DNA from: LSUCC0057 sp048549915
GTDB lineage: Bacteria > Pseudomonadota > Gammaproteobacteria > Pseudomonadales > Porticoccaceae
Direction of reading: 5' to 3'
DNA: 64,000 nucleotides
Assembly (NCBI GenBank): GCA_048549915.1
Contig: JBLYYE010000044.1
Coordinates: forward strand, 14,787 to 78,786
Shown: piece by piece, positions 42,409 to 50,112 of the stretch
Numbering within the stretch: the stretch's first letter is position 1
Layout: each line of letters begins with the position of its first letter
Translations under genes and position numbers: made by a program
Notes under the pieces: model-generated
Told to the model about the DNA's origin: nothing
The model's database searches: none
Seen by the model: the letters and a program-made list of their open reading frames with translations, nothing else

Positions 42409-43907
42409 TGGAAAAGTTTGTCCAGCAGTGGAGAGAGTGCGTTATCGCTATTTTTTTCTAGTTTGCGCTGCAATGTTTCTAGTAATTTAGTTTTGAGTAG
42501 TTGCCTGACTACGCGCTGATCGAGGCTGCAACTCTGGCTGGGCTGATCTGAGTAGTTGCCTTTGCAGGTAAATGGTAATGGTCGGTCGGCGAGTTTGTCA
42601 CTGACATCGCATCCGCGGCTGTTGGCAACGACGCTGTCCAGAGTGGCAGAAAAATCCAGTTGATAGCGCTGTTTGGTCAGCTCTACGTTGCCGTCGCCCT
42701 GCAGTGAAAGTGCGTCAGTGCCACCGGCAATATCGCTTAAAAATAATTTACCCTGACTAAGCTGCCAATTAGCGCTGATATCTTGAAGCTCAGTTTGTGC
42801 GCTCTGGTTAGTGGTAACTGCACGCTGCTTGCTTAGTGACTTACCCTCGAGCAGTGTTGCAGCACTGCAGAAATCGCGCTCTAAGTTGGTGGCTGTAAAC
42901 AGTAGGGCCTCACTGTTGAGCTGTCCACGGCCACTGACCACAGTGAGCAGAGAGGGACTGCCACTACTAGCTAACGGTATTGTGCCACTCCAGTCGCCCG
43001 TAAAATTGATAAATCCAGCCAGTGGCAGATCGCTTTGTTGGCTGGCTAACAGAGGTTCAATAGAGAGCTGCAGCAGCTGGCTTTTTGCGGTGAACGTGGT
43101 GCTGTCTGTTGTGATATCGGCGTGTCCATTGGCTTCAATTTTTCCACCGCCTAAGTTGCCTGTGAGTGAATCAAGGGTAATAGCGTTACTGGATACATCA
43201 AGTTGAGCTTGCAGCTGCTCAATCCATAGCGGTTGAGCACCACTGAGAAGGCCTATGTTGAGTTGGGCATCGTGTAAGCTAACTTTAGCCCTACCGCTGT
43301 CGCGCCACTCTAGATCTATGGCTAGTTGGCCATTGACTGCAGTTTGTTCATTAGCTACGGCCTGTATGGCGCCTACCTGTTCGCTTAGCTGCAACCTCCC
43401 CTCGATCTCAACAGTGGTTGTATGACCGGCTAGAGGTGCTGTGATCGAACTATTGGTGATATCAATATGGTTAATATTGAGGCTGCTGTTTGCCGAAGAG
43501 GATGGTTCGCTGGACGTGCTTTTAGAGGTGCCACCCATCGCCGCTAGTGCAGCAAAGTTATTGATTGCGATGTCAGCACCATCGATTGCAATGGTGTCTA
43601 GCCCGAGTTGACCGCTGACTAACTGTTGCCAATCAGCGGCTACGCTAAGATTGGTGATCTCTGCGCGCAGATTGGCCTGTTGTGGATCAGCCGAGTCTGA
43701 AAATGTAATTTCGCTGAGAGTGACGCGCGGTGCTGGCCAAACGCTCCAACCAATATCACCGGCCACTTTGAGTTGGTAGCCCTGTTTGGCAGCAAGTTGT
43801 TCGAGCTGCTCTGAGAGGTTGAGTTGTGAGACCAGTGCCGACAGCGCCGCGATGGCAACAGCTAACGCGGCAACTGTGGCAATAATAACTTTACTTAGGC
43901 TTTTCAT
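42405..43907 (-). CDS. AsmA family protein
   Basis: 500 residues. One N-terminal membrane helix (about 6-26, VIIATVAALAVAIAALSALV) followed by a long periplasmic repeat-rich part. The AsmA start pattern GYQLKVAGDIGWSVWPAPRVTLSEITF and the C-terminal DGNVELTKQRYQLDFSATL block are typical. AsmA-like proteins are thought to affect outer-membrane assembly or phospholipid transport. Its ribosome-binding site lies inside a strong hairpin (43915-43946). Shares the minus-strand run with mutY and yggX. Confidence 0.85.
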   Translation of the reverse strand: MKSLSKVIIATVAALAVAIAALSALVSQLNLSEQLEQLAAKQGYQLKVAGDIGWSVWPAPRVTLSEITFSDSADPQQANLRAEITNLSVAADWQQLVSGQLGLDTIAIDGADIAINNFAALAAMGGTSKSTSSEPSSSANSSLNINHIDITNSSITAPLAGHTTTVEIEGRLQLSEQVGAIQAVANEQTAVNGQLAIDLEWRDSGRAKVSLHDAQLNIGLLSGAQPLWIEQLQAQLDVSSNAITLDSLTGNLGGGKIEANGHADITTDSTTFTAKSQLLQLSIEPLLASQQSDLPLAGFINFTGDWSGTIPLASSGSPSLLTVVSGRGQLNSEALLFTATNLERDFCSAATLLEGKSLSKQRAVTTNQSAQTELQDISANWQLSQGKLFLSDIAGGTDALSLQGDGNVELTKQRYQLDFSATLDSVVANSRGCDVSDKLADRPLPFTCKGNYSDQPSQSCSLDQRVVRQLLKTKLLETLQRKLEKNSDNALSPLLDKLFQ

Positions 43908-43946
43908 AGCATCACCTCTGGTTGGCGAGCCACTGCCAACCAGAGG
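43908..43946 (-). promoter_or_regulatory. Perfect hairpin enclosing the ribosome site of the AsmA gene
   Basis: Read on the minus strand: CCTCTGGTTGGC, eight-base loop, GCCAACCAGAGG, then TGATGCT and the ATG at 43907. The 12-bp stem is perfect, and its 3' arm (CAGAGG) is the Shine-Dalgarno sequence. There is no T-run, so it is not a standard terminator. It fills almost the whole gap to the TonB receptor gene upstream. Confidence 0.75.
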
Positions 43947-43953
43947 CTCGGCC

Positions 43954-46113
43954 TTAGTCGATAGTGTAGCGCAGTGAGAGCACTACTGTGCGACCGCTCT
44001 CAGGTGCCAAGTTGCGAATAGCTGAGCTGGCATTGCGTATCTCTTCATCAGTGAGATTGTCTACCGATAGCCCCCAGTTGAACTGTTGCCACTGGTAGTT
44101 CACTCCCAGTGAGAGTGCGGTATAACCTGTCGTAGTGCTCTCTGCTCGCCCGACACGATTTTGTGACTTTACTCGTTCTAGCGCAGCATTCCAGGCCCAC
44201 TGATCGTAGTTGCTCTGCCAACTCAAGGTGGCAGAATCGGCTGGTACTCGCGGTACGGCATAACCGTCATCGAGTTTGGCGCGGACACGATCAGCTTGCA
44301 GCACCAGTTGGTGGTGTTTAGCAATCGGTACAGCCAGCTCTAGCTCTATCCCCTGAAAAGAAGCTGGCTGCTGATCATACTGGTAGCAGAGCGGTGCCTC
44401 CTCAAAGTGCTCTAGACTGTCATCAAAATTGCTCAGAGCCGCACTGCAGCTGTCACTGTCGACACTAAAGCGTTGCCAGCCACTGTCATCAGCGAGTGCC
44501 GAGAGATAAGTGAAACGACTAAACTCATTGCGATAGATAGTTGCTTCAAATTCCACCGTGCGATCATGGTTAGCCTGCCAAGCCCATCTCGCATTGAGCT
44601 CTCCACTCAAAGCGCGCTCACTGTCCAGGTCATTACTGCCGAGTTCAACCGCGCTAGTGGCGGCGTGGTAACCATCAGAATAGAGCTCTTCAACCGTTGG
44701 TGCACGCTCACTACGATCTACTCGCAGAGCGATAATTGGCGAACTCCAGCCACTTTTTTCCGAACCATAGATGAGAGCAGCACTGGTATTAAACAGCGTG
44801 TTATCAGTGCGTTTAGAAAACCCCTCGGCGTCAATGCGCTGCCAATCCAGACGGCTACCTAGCTCGACGCGCAAGTCATTGCGCTGCCACTCGCCCAGCC
44901 AAAAAATACCGCCGGAGTCGGCAGTGCTGTCGGGCGTTATTGGCTGCTCTGCGATTACAGCGCTATTTTTGCGCTCTAGCTGGATACCCACTGCTCCCTG
45001 ATGTTGTTTACTGCGTTGATAAAGAGCCTCACTGCGCCAGTTGAATTGTTCGATATCAAAACGCGCTTCATTATATCGAGCCTCTTCACTAACTCCCCAC
45101 TCGGTGTGGCGATAGTCACTGTATTGAATATCGCTTGAGAACTGCTGCCAGAGCGCACCATCATGATCATAGCGCCAGCGGCCGTTGAGCGTTGTGCGTT
45201 GTAGAGTGATCTCTACTCGCTCCTCGTCACCATGCTCATCGTGCTCATCGTGCTCATCGTCATGATGTTCTTCACCAAGATGCAAATGCTCACCAGGTAT
45301 ACCGTAGCGTTGGTTCAGGCTGTTAGCGCTAAACCCCCACAGTGTATCGCCTCGGTGAAAGCTGTAGCCAAAGCCCAGCGAACTCATGTCGTAGGCGCTA
45401 TTTTCGAGTATGCCTGTGGGTTGCTCTAGGTCATCGTTGTTTGCACGGCCTGAGATTTCCAGATCATTGCTGTTGCTGTGGGCACCATCGAGATGCAGTG
45501 TATGGCGACCATTACCGCCATCCAAACGGCCGGCCAAACTGCCCAGGTCGCCATTGCTGGCATAGCGCATATCTAGAGCGCCTTCAATTTCTGCAAGCGA
45601 CTGCGGATGAATGCGGTTGTCGATAAGGTTGATCACCCCACCAATCGCACCAGGTCCATAGCGTAGAGTGGCCGGTCCGCGAATGACTTCAATACGATCA
45701 AGCATTAAGGTATCGAAAGCGTTGGAGTGATCACTGCTCAATGCCGAAGCGTCGCTGCTTGCCATTGAGTTGTTGAGTATCGCCAGACGTTTGCCGCTTT
45801 GGCCGCGCACAACGGGGTGCCCAGAGGCAGGGCCAAAAGAGCTGTTGCTGATGCCCACTTGGCCAGCCAGTGTGGCGCCAAGACTGGAGCGATTGGCTTG
45901 GGCAAGCTGGTCGCCACTGAGTGCTGAGACGTTACCGGCGATTTGGTCGACACTGCGTTGGTGCGGAGAAGCCGATATGACCACCTCTTGCAATGGTTCG
46001 GCAGCCATAGTGGGCAGGCTGGACACAGCCAGTAGTGCAGAAGCGAACGCGCTTTTGCGCGATTGAGTTGGCTTACAGTTTTTCAACCGCTGACGGTTAG
46101 AGTTAATCAACAT
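43954..46113 (-). CDS. znuD: TonB-dependent outer-membrane receptor, ZnuD-like (probable zinc uptake)
   Basis: 719 residues. Signal peptide ending near TMAA, TonB box LQEVVISAS (41-49), plug domain (about 55-175) with VIRGPATLRYGPGAIGGVINLID, and a 22-stranded barrel. An extracellular loop at 286-299 is almost all His, Asp and Glu (HHDDEHDEHDEHGDEE), as in ZnuD receptors that import zinc. Three perfect 9-bp repeats encode the DEH units. The substrate is inferred from this loop and from family resemblance; copper or another metal is possible. Confidence 0.85.
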   Translation of the reverse strand: MLINSNRQRLKNCKPTQSRKSAFASALLAVSSLPTMAAEPLQEVVISASPHQRSVDQIAGNVSALSGDQLAQANRSSLGATLAGQVGISNSSFGPASGHPVVRGQSGKRLAILNNSMASSDASALSSDHSNAFDTLMLDRIEVIRGPATLRYGPGAIGGVINLIDNRIHPQSLAEIEGALDMRYASNGDLGSLAGRLDGGNGRHTLHLDGAHSNSNDLEISGRANNDDLEQPTGILENSAYDMSSLGFGYSFHRGDTLWGFSANSLNQRYGIPGEHLHLGEEHHDDEHDEHDEHGDEERVEITLQRTTLNGRWRYDHDGALWQQFSSDIQYSDYRHTEWGVSEEARYNEARFDIEQFNWRSEALYQRSKQHQGAVGIQLERKNSAVIAEQPITPDSTADSGGIFWLGEWQRNDLRVELGSRLDWQRIDAEGFSKRTDNTLFNTSAALIYGSEKSGWSSPIIALRVDRSERAPTVEELYSDGYHAATSAVELGSNDLDSERALSGELNARWAWQANHDRTVEFEATIYRNEFSRFTYLSALADDSGWQRFSVDSDSCSAALSNFDDSLEHFEEAPLCYQYDQQPASFQGIELELAVPIAKHHQLVLQADRVRAKLDDGYAVPRVPADSATLSWQSNYDQWAWNAALERVKSQNRVGRAESTTTGYTALSLGVNYQWQQFNWGLSVDNLTDEEIRNASSAIRNLAPESGRTVVLSLRYTID
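45233..45259. repeat. 9-bp tandem repeat in the metal-binding loop
   Basis: Three exact copies of TGCTCATCG (45233, 45242, 45251), in frame, each encoding Asp-Glu-His on the minus strand. Slippage would add or remove whole DEH units without a frameshift. Confidence 0.85.
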
Positions 46114-46165
46114 AATTTTCTCTCATATACAAAACTCGCCCTGTACCAGAGCACAGAGCCAGAAC

Positions 46166-46195
46166 AAAAAAAATTGCCGAGCAGCGAGGCCGGCA
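46166..46195 (-). terminator. Weak terminator or attenuator before the TonB receptor
   Basis: On the minus strand TGCCG, an 11-base loop, CGGCA, AA and then eight T, between the small exported protein and the receptor. The stem is only five pairs, so partial termination is more likely than a full stop. Confidence 0.35.
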
Positions 46196-46211
46196 GTAGC
46201 AGAACTTTAGA

Positions 46212-46526
46212 TCAGTTGAATAGAGAGGGTGGGCCGCGGATAGGTGACTGTAATGGAGTGCACTTAGCGTAGTGTTGGGTAGATGCTAAGGGTGGTGCAA
46301 CACAGAGAAAGGGAGCTTTAAAGATCTCTGCTTCGGTAACACTGGCTAATGCGCCTTGGCTTAAACAGAGTTCACAGTGGTTTGAACTGTCATCTATGTG
46401 CAGGTGGGCTGGATCGACATGGCTTAACGCCAGCGGCGCCAGAGCCAAAAGTAATAGCGCTAAAAAGATTAGCGTAGAACGTTTGCATGCGCGTAAAAAA
46501 GTGCTGTTGTTGAGTCTGTGAGCCAT
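46212..46526 (-). CDS. Small exported or membrane-anchored His/Cys-rich protein, function unknown
   Basis: 104 residues. Basic N-terminus, hydrophobic helix at about 18-35 (LIFLALLLLALAPLALSH; signal peptide or anchor), then DPAHLHIDDSSNHCELCLSQ with histidines and a CxxC typical of a metal site, and a proline-rich tail. It resembles short DUF2946-like proteins found next to metal receptors. Upstream of, and probably co-transcribed with, the ZnuD-like receptor; a role in metal handling is inference. Confidence 0.65.
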   Translation of the reverse strand: MAHRLNNSTFLRACKRSTLIFLALLLLALAPLALSHVDPAHLHIDDSSNHCELCLSQGALASVTEAEIFKAPFLCVAPPLASTQHYAKCTPLQSPIRGPPSLFN

Positions 46527-46550
46527 AATTAGATATTAGCAAACTTAGCT

Positions 46551-46573
46551 GAAAATGTAACAACGTTATGTAG
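46551..46573. promoter_or_regulatory. Candidate Zur-like operator
   Basis: The AT-rich GAAAATGTAACAACGTTATG contains the inverted repeat GTAAC/GTTAT with three bases between, loosely like gammaproteobacterial Zur sites. It lies between the divergent small metal-related gene and hisB, next to the hisB promoter. Match is partial. Confidence 0.3.
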
Positions 46574-46576
46574 TGA

Positions 46577-46605
46577 TTTCCGCGCCGCTAGGTTAGAGCT
46601 ATAAT
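46577..46605 (+). promoter_or_regulatory. Sigma-70 promoter for hisB
   Basis: Perfect TATAAT at 46600-46605 with a weak -35 (TTTCCG, 46577-46582) at 17 bases. It lies 30 bp before the hisB start codon. Confidence 0.45.
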
Positions 46606-46635
46606 GCGTTGTTAAATAATCTATCGGAGCAAAAT

Positions 46636-47238
46636 ATGGTTGCCTCTACCGAGCGCGTAGCAACAGTGACACGCAATACGCTGGAATCACAAATCACCAT
46701 TACCATTAATTTAGATGGCAGCGGCGCTGCGCAACTTAATACCCCAGTGCCATTTTTGAACCATATGCTCGACCAGATTGCTCGCCACGGTTTAATTGAT
46801 ATTACTATTGAAGCGCAGGGCGATGTTGAAATTGATGACCACCACACGGTCGAAGATATCGGCATTACTTTGGGTATGGCATTTGCGCAAGCCATCGGCG
46901 ACAAAAAAGGTATTAATCGTTACGGCAGTGCCTATGTGCCGCTGGACGAGGCGCTGTCGCGAGTGGTTTTGGACTTTTCAGGGCGCCCAGGCTTGATCCT
47001 CAACGCCGATTTTGTGCGCAGCCATGTCGGCAGTTTTGATGTCGATTTAGTCTCCGAATTCTTCCACGGTTTTGTCAACCATGCACTGGTTACCCTGCAC
47101 ATCGACAACTTGCGCGGTGCCAATGCTCACCACCAGATAGAGACTATTTTTAAAGCGTTTGGTCGCGCTTTGCGTATGGCAGCAAAGGCGGATAGCCGCA
47201 TGGCAGGGATCATGCCCTCGACCAAAGGTTCGCTGTGA
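46636..47238 (+). CDS. hisB: Imidazoleglycerol-phosphate dehydratase
   Basis: 200 residues from ATG 46636 (CGGAG six bases upstream), a monofunctional dehydratase without the phosphatase domain of enterobacterial HisB. Step 6 of histidine synthesis. The metal-binding repeats are visible as FLNHMLDQIARHG and DDHHTVEDIGI in the first half and FFHGFVNHALVTLHI and NAHHQIETIFKAFGRALR in the second. Its stop overlaps the hisH start (GTGA). Confidence 0.96.
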   Translation: MVASTERVATVTRNTLESQITITINLDGSGAAQLNTPVPFLNHMLDQIARHGLIDITIEAQGDVEIDDHHTVEDIGITLGMAFAQAIGDKKGINRYGSAYVPLDEALSRVVLDFSGRPGLILNADFVRSHVGSFDVDLVSEFFHGFVNHALVTLHIDNLRGANAHHQIETIFKAFGRALRMAAKADSRMAGIMPSTKGSL

Positions 47239-47876
47239 GCCAGAGTCAAATCGCCATACTGGATTACGGTATGGGCAACCTACATTCGGTTGCCAATGCA
47301 GTTAAAACAGTCGCACCCGATTGCGATGTGGTGATTACTGCCGAGGCTGCGGTTGCCGATAGCGCAGATCGGATTATCTTCCCCGGTGTCGGTGCTATCC
47401 GCGACTGTATGAGCGAAATATTGCGTCTGGGCTTTGACCGAATTTTAACTAAGGCGATCGCAGAAAAACCGGTACTGGGAATTTGTGTAGGTATGCAAGC
47501 GCTGATGCAGCGCAGCGATGAAAATGGCGGCTCTGACTGTCTTGGTCTGCTGCCCGGAGCGTTTCATAAATTCCAAGCGGCTGTCGACGATAGTGGCAAC
47601 AAGCTCAAAGTCCCGCACATGGGCTGGAGCCAGGTGGAACACGATCAGCACCCAATCTGGCAGGGTATTGAGCAACATGAGCGCTTCTACTTTGTCCACA
47701 GCTACTACCTACCAGTCGCCGAGAGCGACTGTGTCGCTGCGCACTGCCAATACGGGGTAGATTTTGTTGCGGCAGTTGCTCAAGGCAACCTCTTTGCAGT
47801 GCAGTTTCATCCAGAAAAAAGTGCCGCCGCGGGCTTGCAGCTGCTAGAAAATTTCAGCCAGTGGCGCGGCGTGTAA
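47235..47876 (+). CDS. hisH: Imidazole glycerol phosphate synthase, glutamine amidotransferase subunit
   Basis: 213 residues. Supplies ammonia to HisF. Catalytic Cys84 in LGICVGMQ and the His/Glu pair in FHPEKS near the end. GTG start inside the hisB stop. The usual next genes hisA and hisF are not here; a DUF2288 gene starts right after the stop. Confidence 0.96.
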   Translation: MSQSQIAILDYGMGNLHSVANAVKTVAPDCDVVITAEAAVADSADRIIFPGVGAIRDCMSEILRLGFDRILTKAIAEKPVLGICVGMQALMQRSDENGGSDCLGLLPGAFHKFQAAVDDSGNKLKVPHMGWSQVEHDQHPIWQGIEQHERFYFVHSYYLPVAESDCVAAHCQYGVDFVAAVAQGNLFAVQFHPEKSAAAGLQLLENFSQWRGV

Positions 47877-48167
47877 ATGAACGAGGTGCGCGCCAAACTC
47901 AACCGCGAGACAGCCAAAATCGGCTGGATAGAGCTGCAGCGCCACTACGCGGCAGGTAATGTCTTGACTGTTGCTGAGGGTGCAGATTTAGTAGCAGTGG
48001 CCGAGGCGTTTCACACCGACAGTGCGCAACAAGTCAAAGATTGGCTGGGCGACGGTACCGTGGCGCCGGTTGATGATCAAAGTGCTGCAGCTTGGGTTGA
48101 CACTGACGCCGAGCACTGGGCAGTAGTCGTGGCGCCCTTCGTTTTAATACAGCTGATAGCTCAATAA
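47877..48167 (+). CDS. DUF2288 family protein
   Basis: 96 residues, acidic. Pattern LNRETAKIGWIELQRHYAAG, then VAEAF, QVKDWLGDGTV and WAVVVAPFVLIQ matches the DUF2288 family of unknown function. Starts at the base after the hisH stop, so it is likely part of the hisBH transcript. Confidence 0.75.
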   Translation: MNEVRAKLNRETAKIGWIELQRHYAAGNVLTVAEGADLVAVAEAFHTDSAQQVKDWLGDGTVAPVDDQSAAAWVDTDAEHWAVVVAPFVLIQLIAQ

Positions 48168-48206
48168 CCACTCTCAGCAACCTCTTTCAAGAATAAGGTC
48201 AATTCT

Positions 48207-49370
48207 ATGGATTTCTCCGCGACCGAAGAGCAGCGTTTTATTCAAGACAGTGCTGCGCGTTTTTCACAACAATATCTGGCTCCGAATGCAGCGGCACTCG
48301 ATCAAAACCCAGAGGGTGAAAAGCAGCATTTTTTAGCTCGACTCAAACAGTTGGCCGATATCGGCTTTATGGGTCTCAATATCGATAGCCAATACGGCGG
48401 CAGTGAAGCTGGAGTCGTTGGCTTTAGTCTGGCACTGACTGAGTTGGCGCGCGGCTGCGCAGCGACAGCAGTGACTGTCTCTGTGACCAATATGGCCGCT
48501 GAGATTATTCAGGCGTGTGGCAGTGAGCAACAGAAGAACCACTACCTACCCAAAATTTGCTCTGGTGAGTACTCAGCTGCCGGATTCTGTTTAACAGAGA
48601 GCAGTGCCGGTTCCGATCCGGCCTCGATGCGCTGCAGAGCCACTCGCGATGGTGAGGGTTGGCGGCTGAACGGAGCTAAAGTCTGGATTACCAGCGCTGA
48701 GTATGCCGGTGTATTCATTGTTTGGGCGGTTACCGATCCCGATGCACCGCGGGGCAAGGGGATCAGTTGCTTCTTGGTTGAGGCGTCTACCGTTGGCGTC
48801 TCAGTGGCAAAACGCGAACACAAAATGGGCCAGAGCGGCTCTGCCACCAACCAGGTGACGTTTGAAGATTGCTGGGTCGGCGATACGGCTCTGTTGGGAG
48901 AGCTGAACCGAGGTTTCGCTATTGCTATGGGCGAACTCGCCGGTGGCCGTATTGGCATCGCTTCGCTGGCGCTGGGTGTCGGAAGTGCAGCGTTAGATTA
49001 CGCGCGCAGTTATATCGTCGAGCGCGAGCAGTTTGGTCGCAAACTCAGTGATTTTCAGGGTCTACAGTGGCAGTTGGCCGACCGCTATACAGAGCTAGAA
49101 GCGGCGCGTTTATTAGTGCTGCAGGCGGCTTGGGTCAAAGAGCAGGGCCGAGACTTTGCCATGCAGGCCTCCATGGCAAAACTGTTTGCCAGTGAAAAGG
49201 CCAACGAGGCTTGTTACACCGCAATACAGTTATTGGGTGGCAACGGCTACAGTGCCGAATACCCGGTAGAGCGGATGGCGCGCGATGCGCGCATTACGAC
49301 TATTTATGAGGGGACCAGTGAGATACAGCGAGTGATCATTAGCCGCCAGCTGTTGGCCGAGCTAGATTGA
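48207..49370 (+). CDS. Acyl-CoA dehydrogenase
   Basis: 387 residues. FAD enzyme that makes 2-enoyl-CoA. Signature AGFCLTESSAGSDPASMR (flavin/substrate), WITSAEYAGVFIVWA, and the C-terminal catalytic glutamate E368 in TIYEGTSEIQRV. Length and catalytic-Glu position fit the short-chain/medium-chain group (butyryl-CoA type). Substrate unproven. Follows DUF2288 after 39 bp. Confidence 0.9.
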   Translation: MDFSATEEQRFIQDSAARFSQQYLAPNAAALDQNPEGEKQHFLARLKQLADIGFMGLNIDSQYGGSEAGVVGFSLALTELARGCAATAVTVSVTNMAAEIIQACGSEQQKNHYLPKICSGEYSAAGFCLTESSAGSDPASMRCRATRDGEGWRLNGAKVWITSAEYAGVFIVWAVTDPDAPRGKGISCFLVEASTVGVSVAKREHKMGQSGSATNQVTFEDCWVGDTALLGELNRGFAIAMGELAGGRIGIASLALGVGSAALDYARSYIVEREQFGRKLSDFQGLQWQLADRYTELEAARLLVLQAAWVKEQGRDFAMQASMAKLFASEKANEACYTAIQLLGGNGYSAEYPVERMARDARITTIYEGTSEIQRVIISRQLLAELD

Positions 49371-49398
49371 GCACCCTATCAGGGCAGTAAAATAGTCA

Positions 49399-49426
49399 TT
49401 GCTTATAGTTGTCAGCAGCGTATACT
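49399..49426 (+). promoter_or_regulatory. Candidate promoter of the cold-shock gene
   Basis: TTGCTT (49399-49404), 16 bases, TATACT (49421-49426). It would leave a 5' leader of roughly 180 bases, typical of cold-shock mRNAs. Confidence 0.4.
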
Positions 49427-49432
49427 TGTGGG

Positions 49433-49611
49433 TGCTTGAAAGTAAGCTTTATATATGTGCATACAAAGTTAATCAGCAGTAAAGGTTAGCAGTAGGTTCC
49501 GGTTGTTGAATTTCGGCCTGTTAAACATCTATAGCGTCACTTCTAGCGTAACCGCTGCGGTCGGGTTGTCTGGCCAAAGCATGAAAACTTTTGTTTAAAC
49601 AGGAAATTATT
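49433..49611 (+). other. Long 5' leader of the cold-shock gene
   Basis: Non-coding stretch between the likely start of transcription and ATG 49612. It contains AGCAGTA twice (spaced by six bases) and an AGGAAA ribosome site. Csp leaders usually fold differently at low temperature; folding here was not computed. Confidence 0.35.
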
Positions 49612-49818
49612 ATGTCTACTACTACTGGAACTGTTAAGTGGTTCAACGAATCTAAAGGCTTTGGCTTCATCGAGCAAGAGTCTGGCCCCGATGTCTTCGC
49701 TCACTTCAGCGCTATCGTTGGTGACGGCTTCAAGACTCTCGTCGAAGGCCAAAAAGTATCGTTCACTGTGACTCAAGGTCAAAAAGGCCTGCAAGCAGAG
49801 AACATCGTTGCTATCTAA
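49612..49818 (+). CDS. Cold-shock domain protein (CspA family)
   Basis: 68 residues. Single-stranded nucleic-acid-binding OB fold with RNP1 KGFGFI (15-20) and RNP2 VFAHFS (28-33). Acts as an RNA chaperone. AGGAAAT precedes the ATG; a further in-frame ATG 21 bases upstream is not preferred because the family starts MSTTTGTVKWFN. A terminator follows. Confidence 0.95.
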   Translation: MSTTTGTVKWFNESKGFGFIEQESGPDVFAHFSAIVGDGFKTLVEGQKVSFTVTQGQKGLQAENIVAI

Positions 49819-49843
49819 TCTCTGATTAGTAACAACTGAGAGA

Positions 49844-49869
49844 GGCGAGCCACTGGCTCGCCTTTTTTT
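49844..49869 (+). terminator. Intrinsic terminator of the cold-shock gene
   Basis: GGCGAGCC-ACT-GGCTCGCC followed by seven T. Confidence 0.9.
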
Positions 49870-49912
49870 ATGCCCTAAATTTAGTGCTATACCTTCAAGT
49901 CCCCATTGCCTA

Positions 49913-49929
49913 TGTGCCAAAGCGGTGCA
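49913..49929. promoter_or_regulatory. NtrC binding site 1 (distal)
   Basis: TGTGCCAAAGCGGTGCA agrees with the NtrC consensus TGCACCA-n4-GGTGCA at about 13 of 17 positions. Centre is about 139 bases before the predicted sigma-54 start point. Confidence 0.65.
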
Positions 49930-49943
49930 CTGCCAAGCAGAAC

Positions 49944-49960
49944 TGTGCCAATTAGGTGCA
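49944..49960. promoter_or_regulatory. NtrC binding site 2 (proximal)
   Basis: TGTGCCAATTAGGTGCA, identical to site 1 at the outer bases; the centres are 31 bp apart, about three helical turns. Centre is about 108 bases before the predicted start point. Confidence 0.65.
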
Positions 49961-50033
49961 TTCATTTGTCGCTATCCTTTAATCAGCCCAACTAAAACCG
50001 GCTGGTTGCCTTTAATTATAGATTTTTAAAAAG

Positions 50034-50050
50034 TTGGCACGGGTTATGCA
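50034..50050 (+). promoter_or_regulatory. Sigma-54 promoter of the porin-glnK-amtB operon
   Basis: TTGGCACG, four bases, ATGCA. The invariant GG and GC are exactly 12 bases apart as required for sigma-54 (TGGCACG-N4-TTGCA). About 50-65 bases of leader precede the porin start. Confidence 0.75.
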
Positions 50051-50112
50051 TGGTGTATGGCAGGCAAATAAATTAATGCCTAACCACAACTAAACCAGTA
50101 CGGAGAAACACC

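Noticed and set aside
49543..49965. Minus-strand open frame opposite the cold-shock gene
   Set aside because: It covers the cold-shock gene, its terminator and the first NtrC region; composition is not protein-like.
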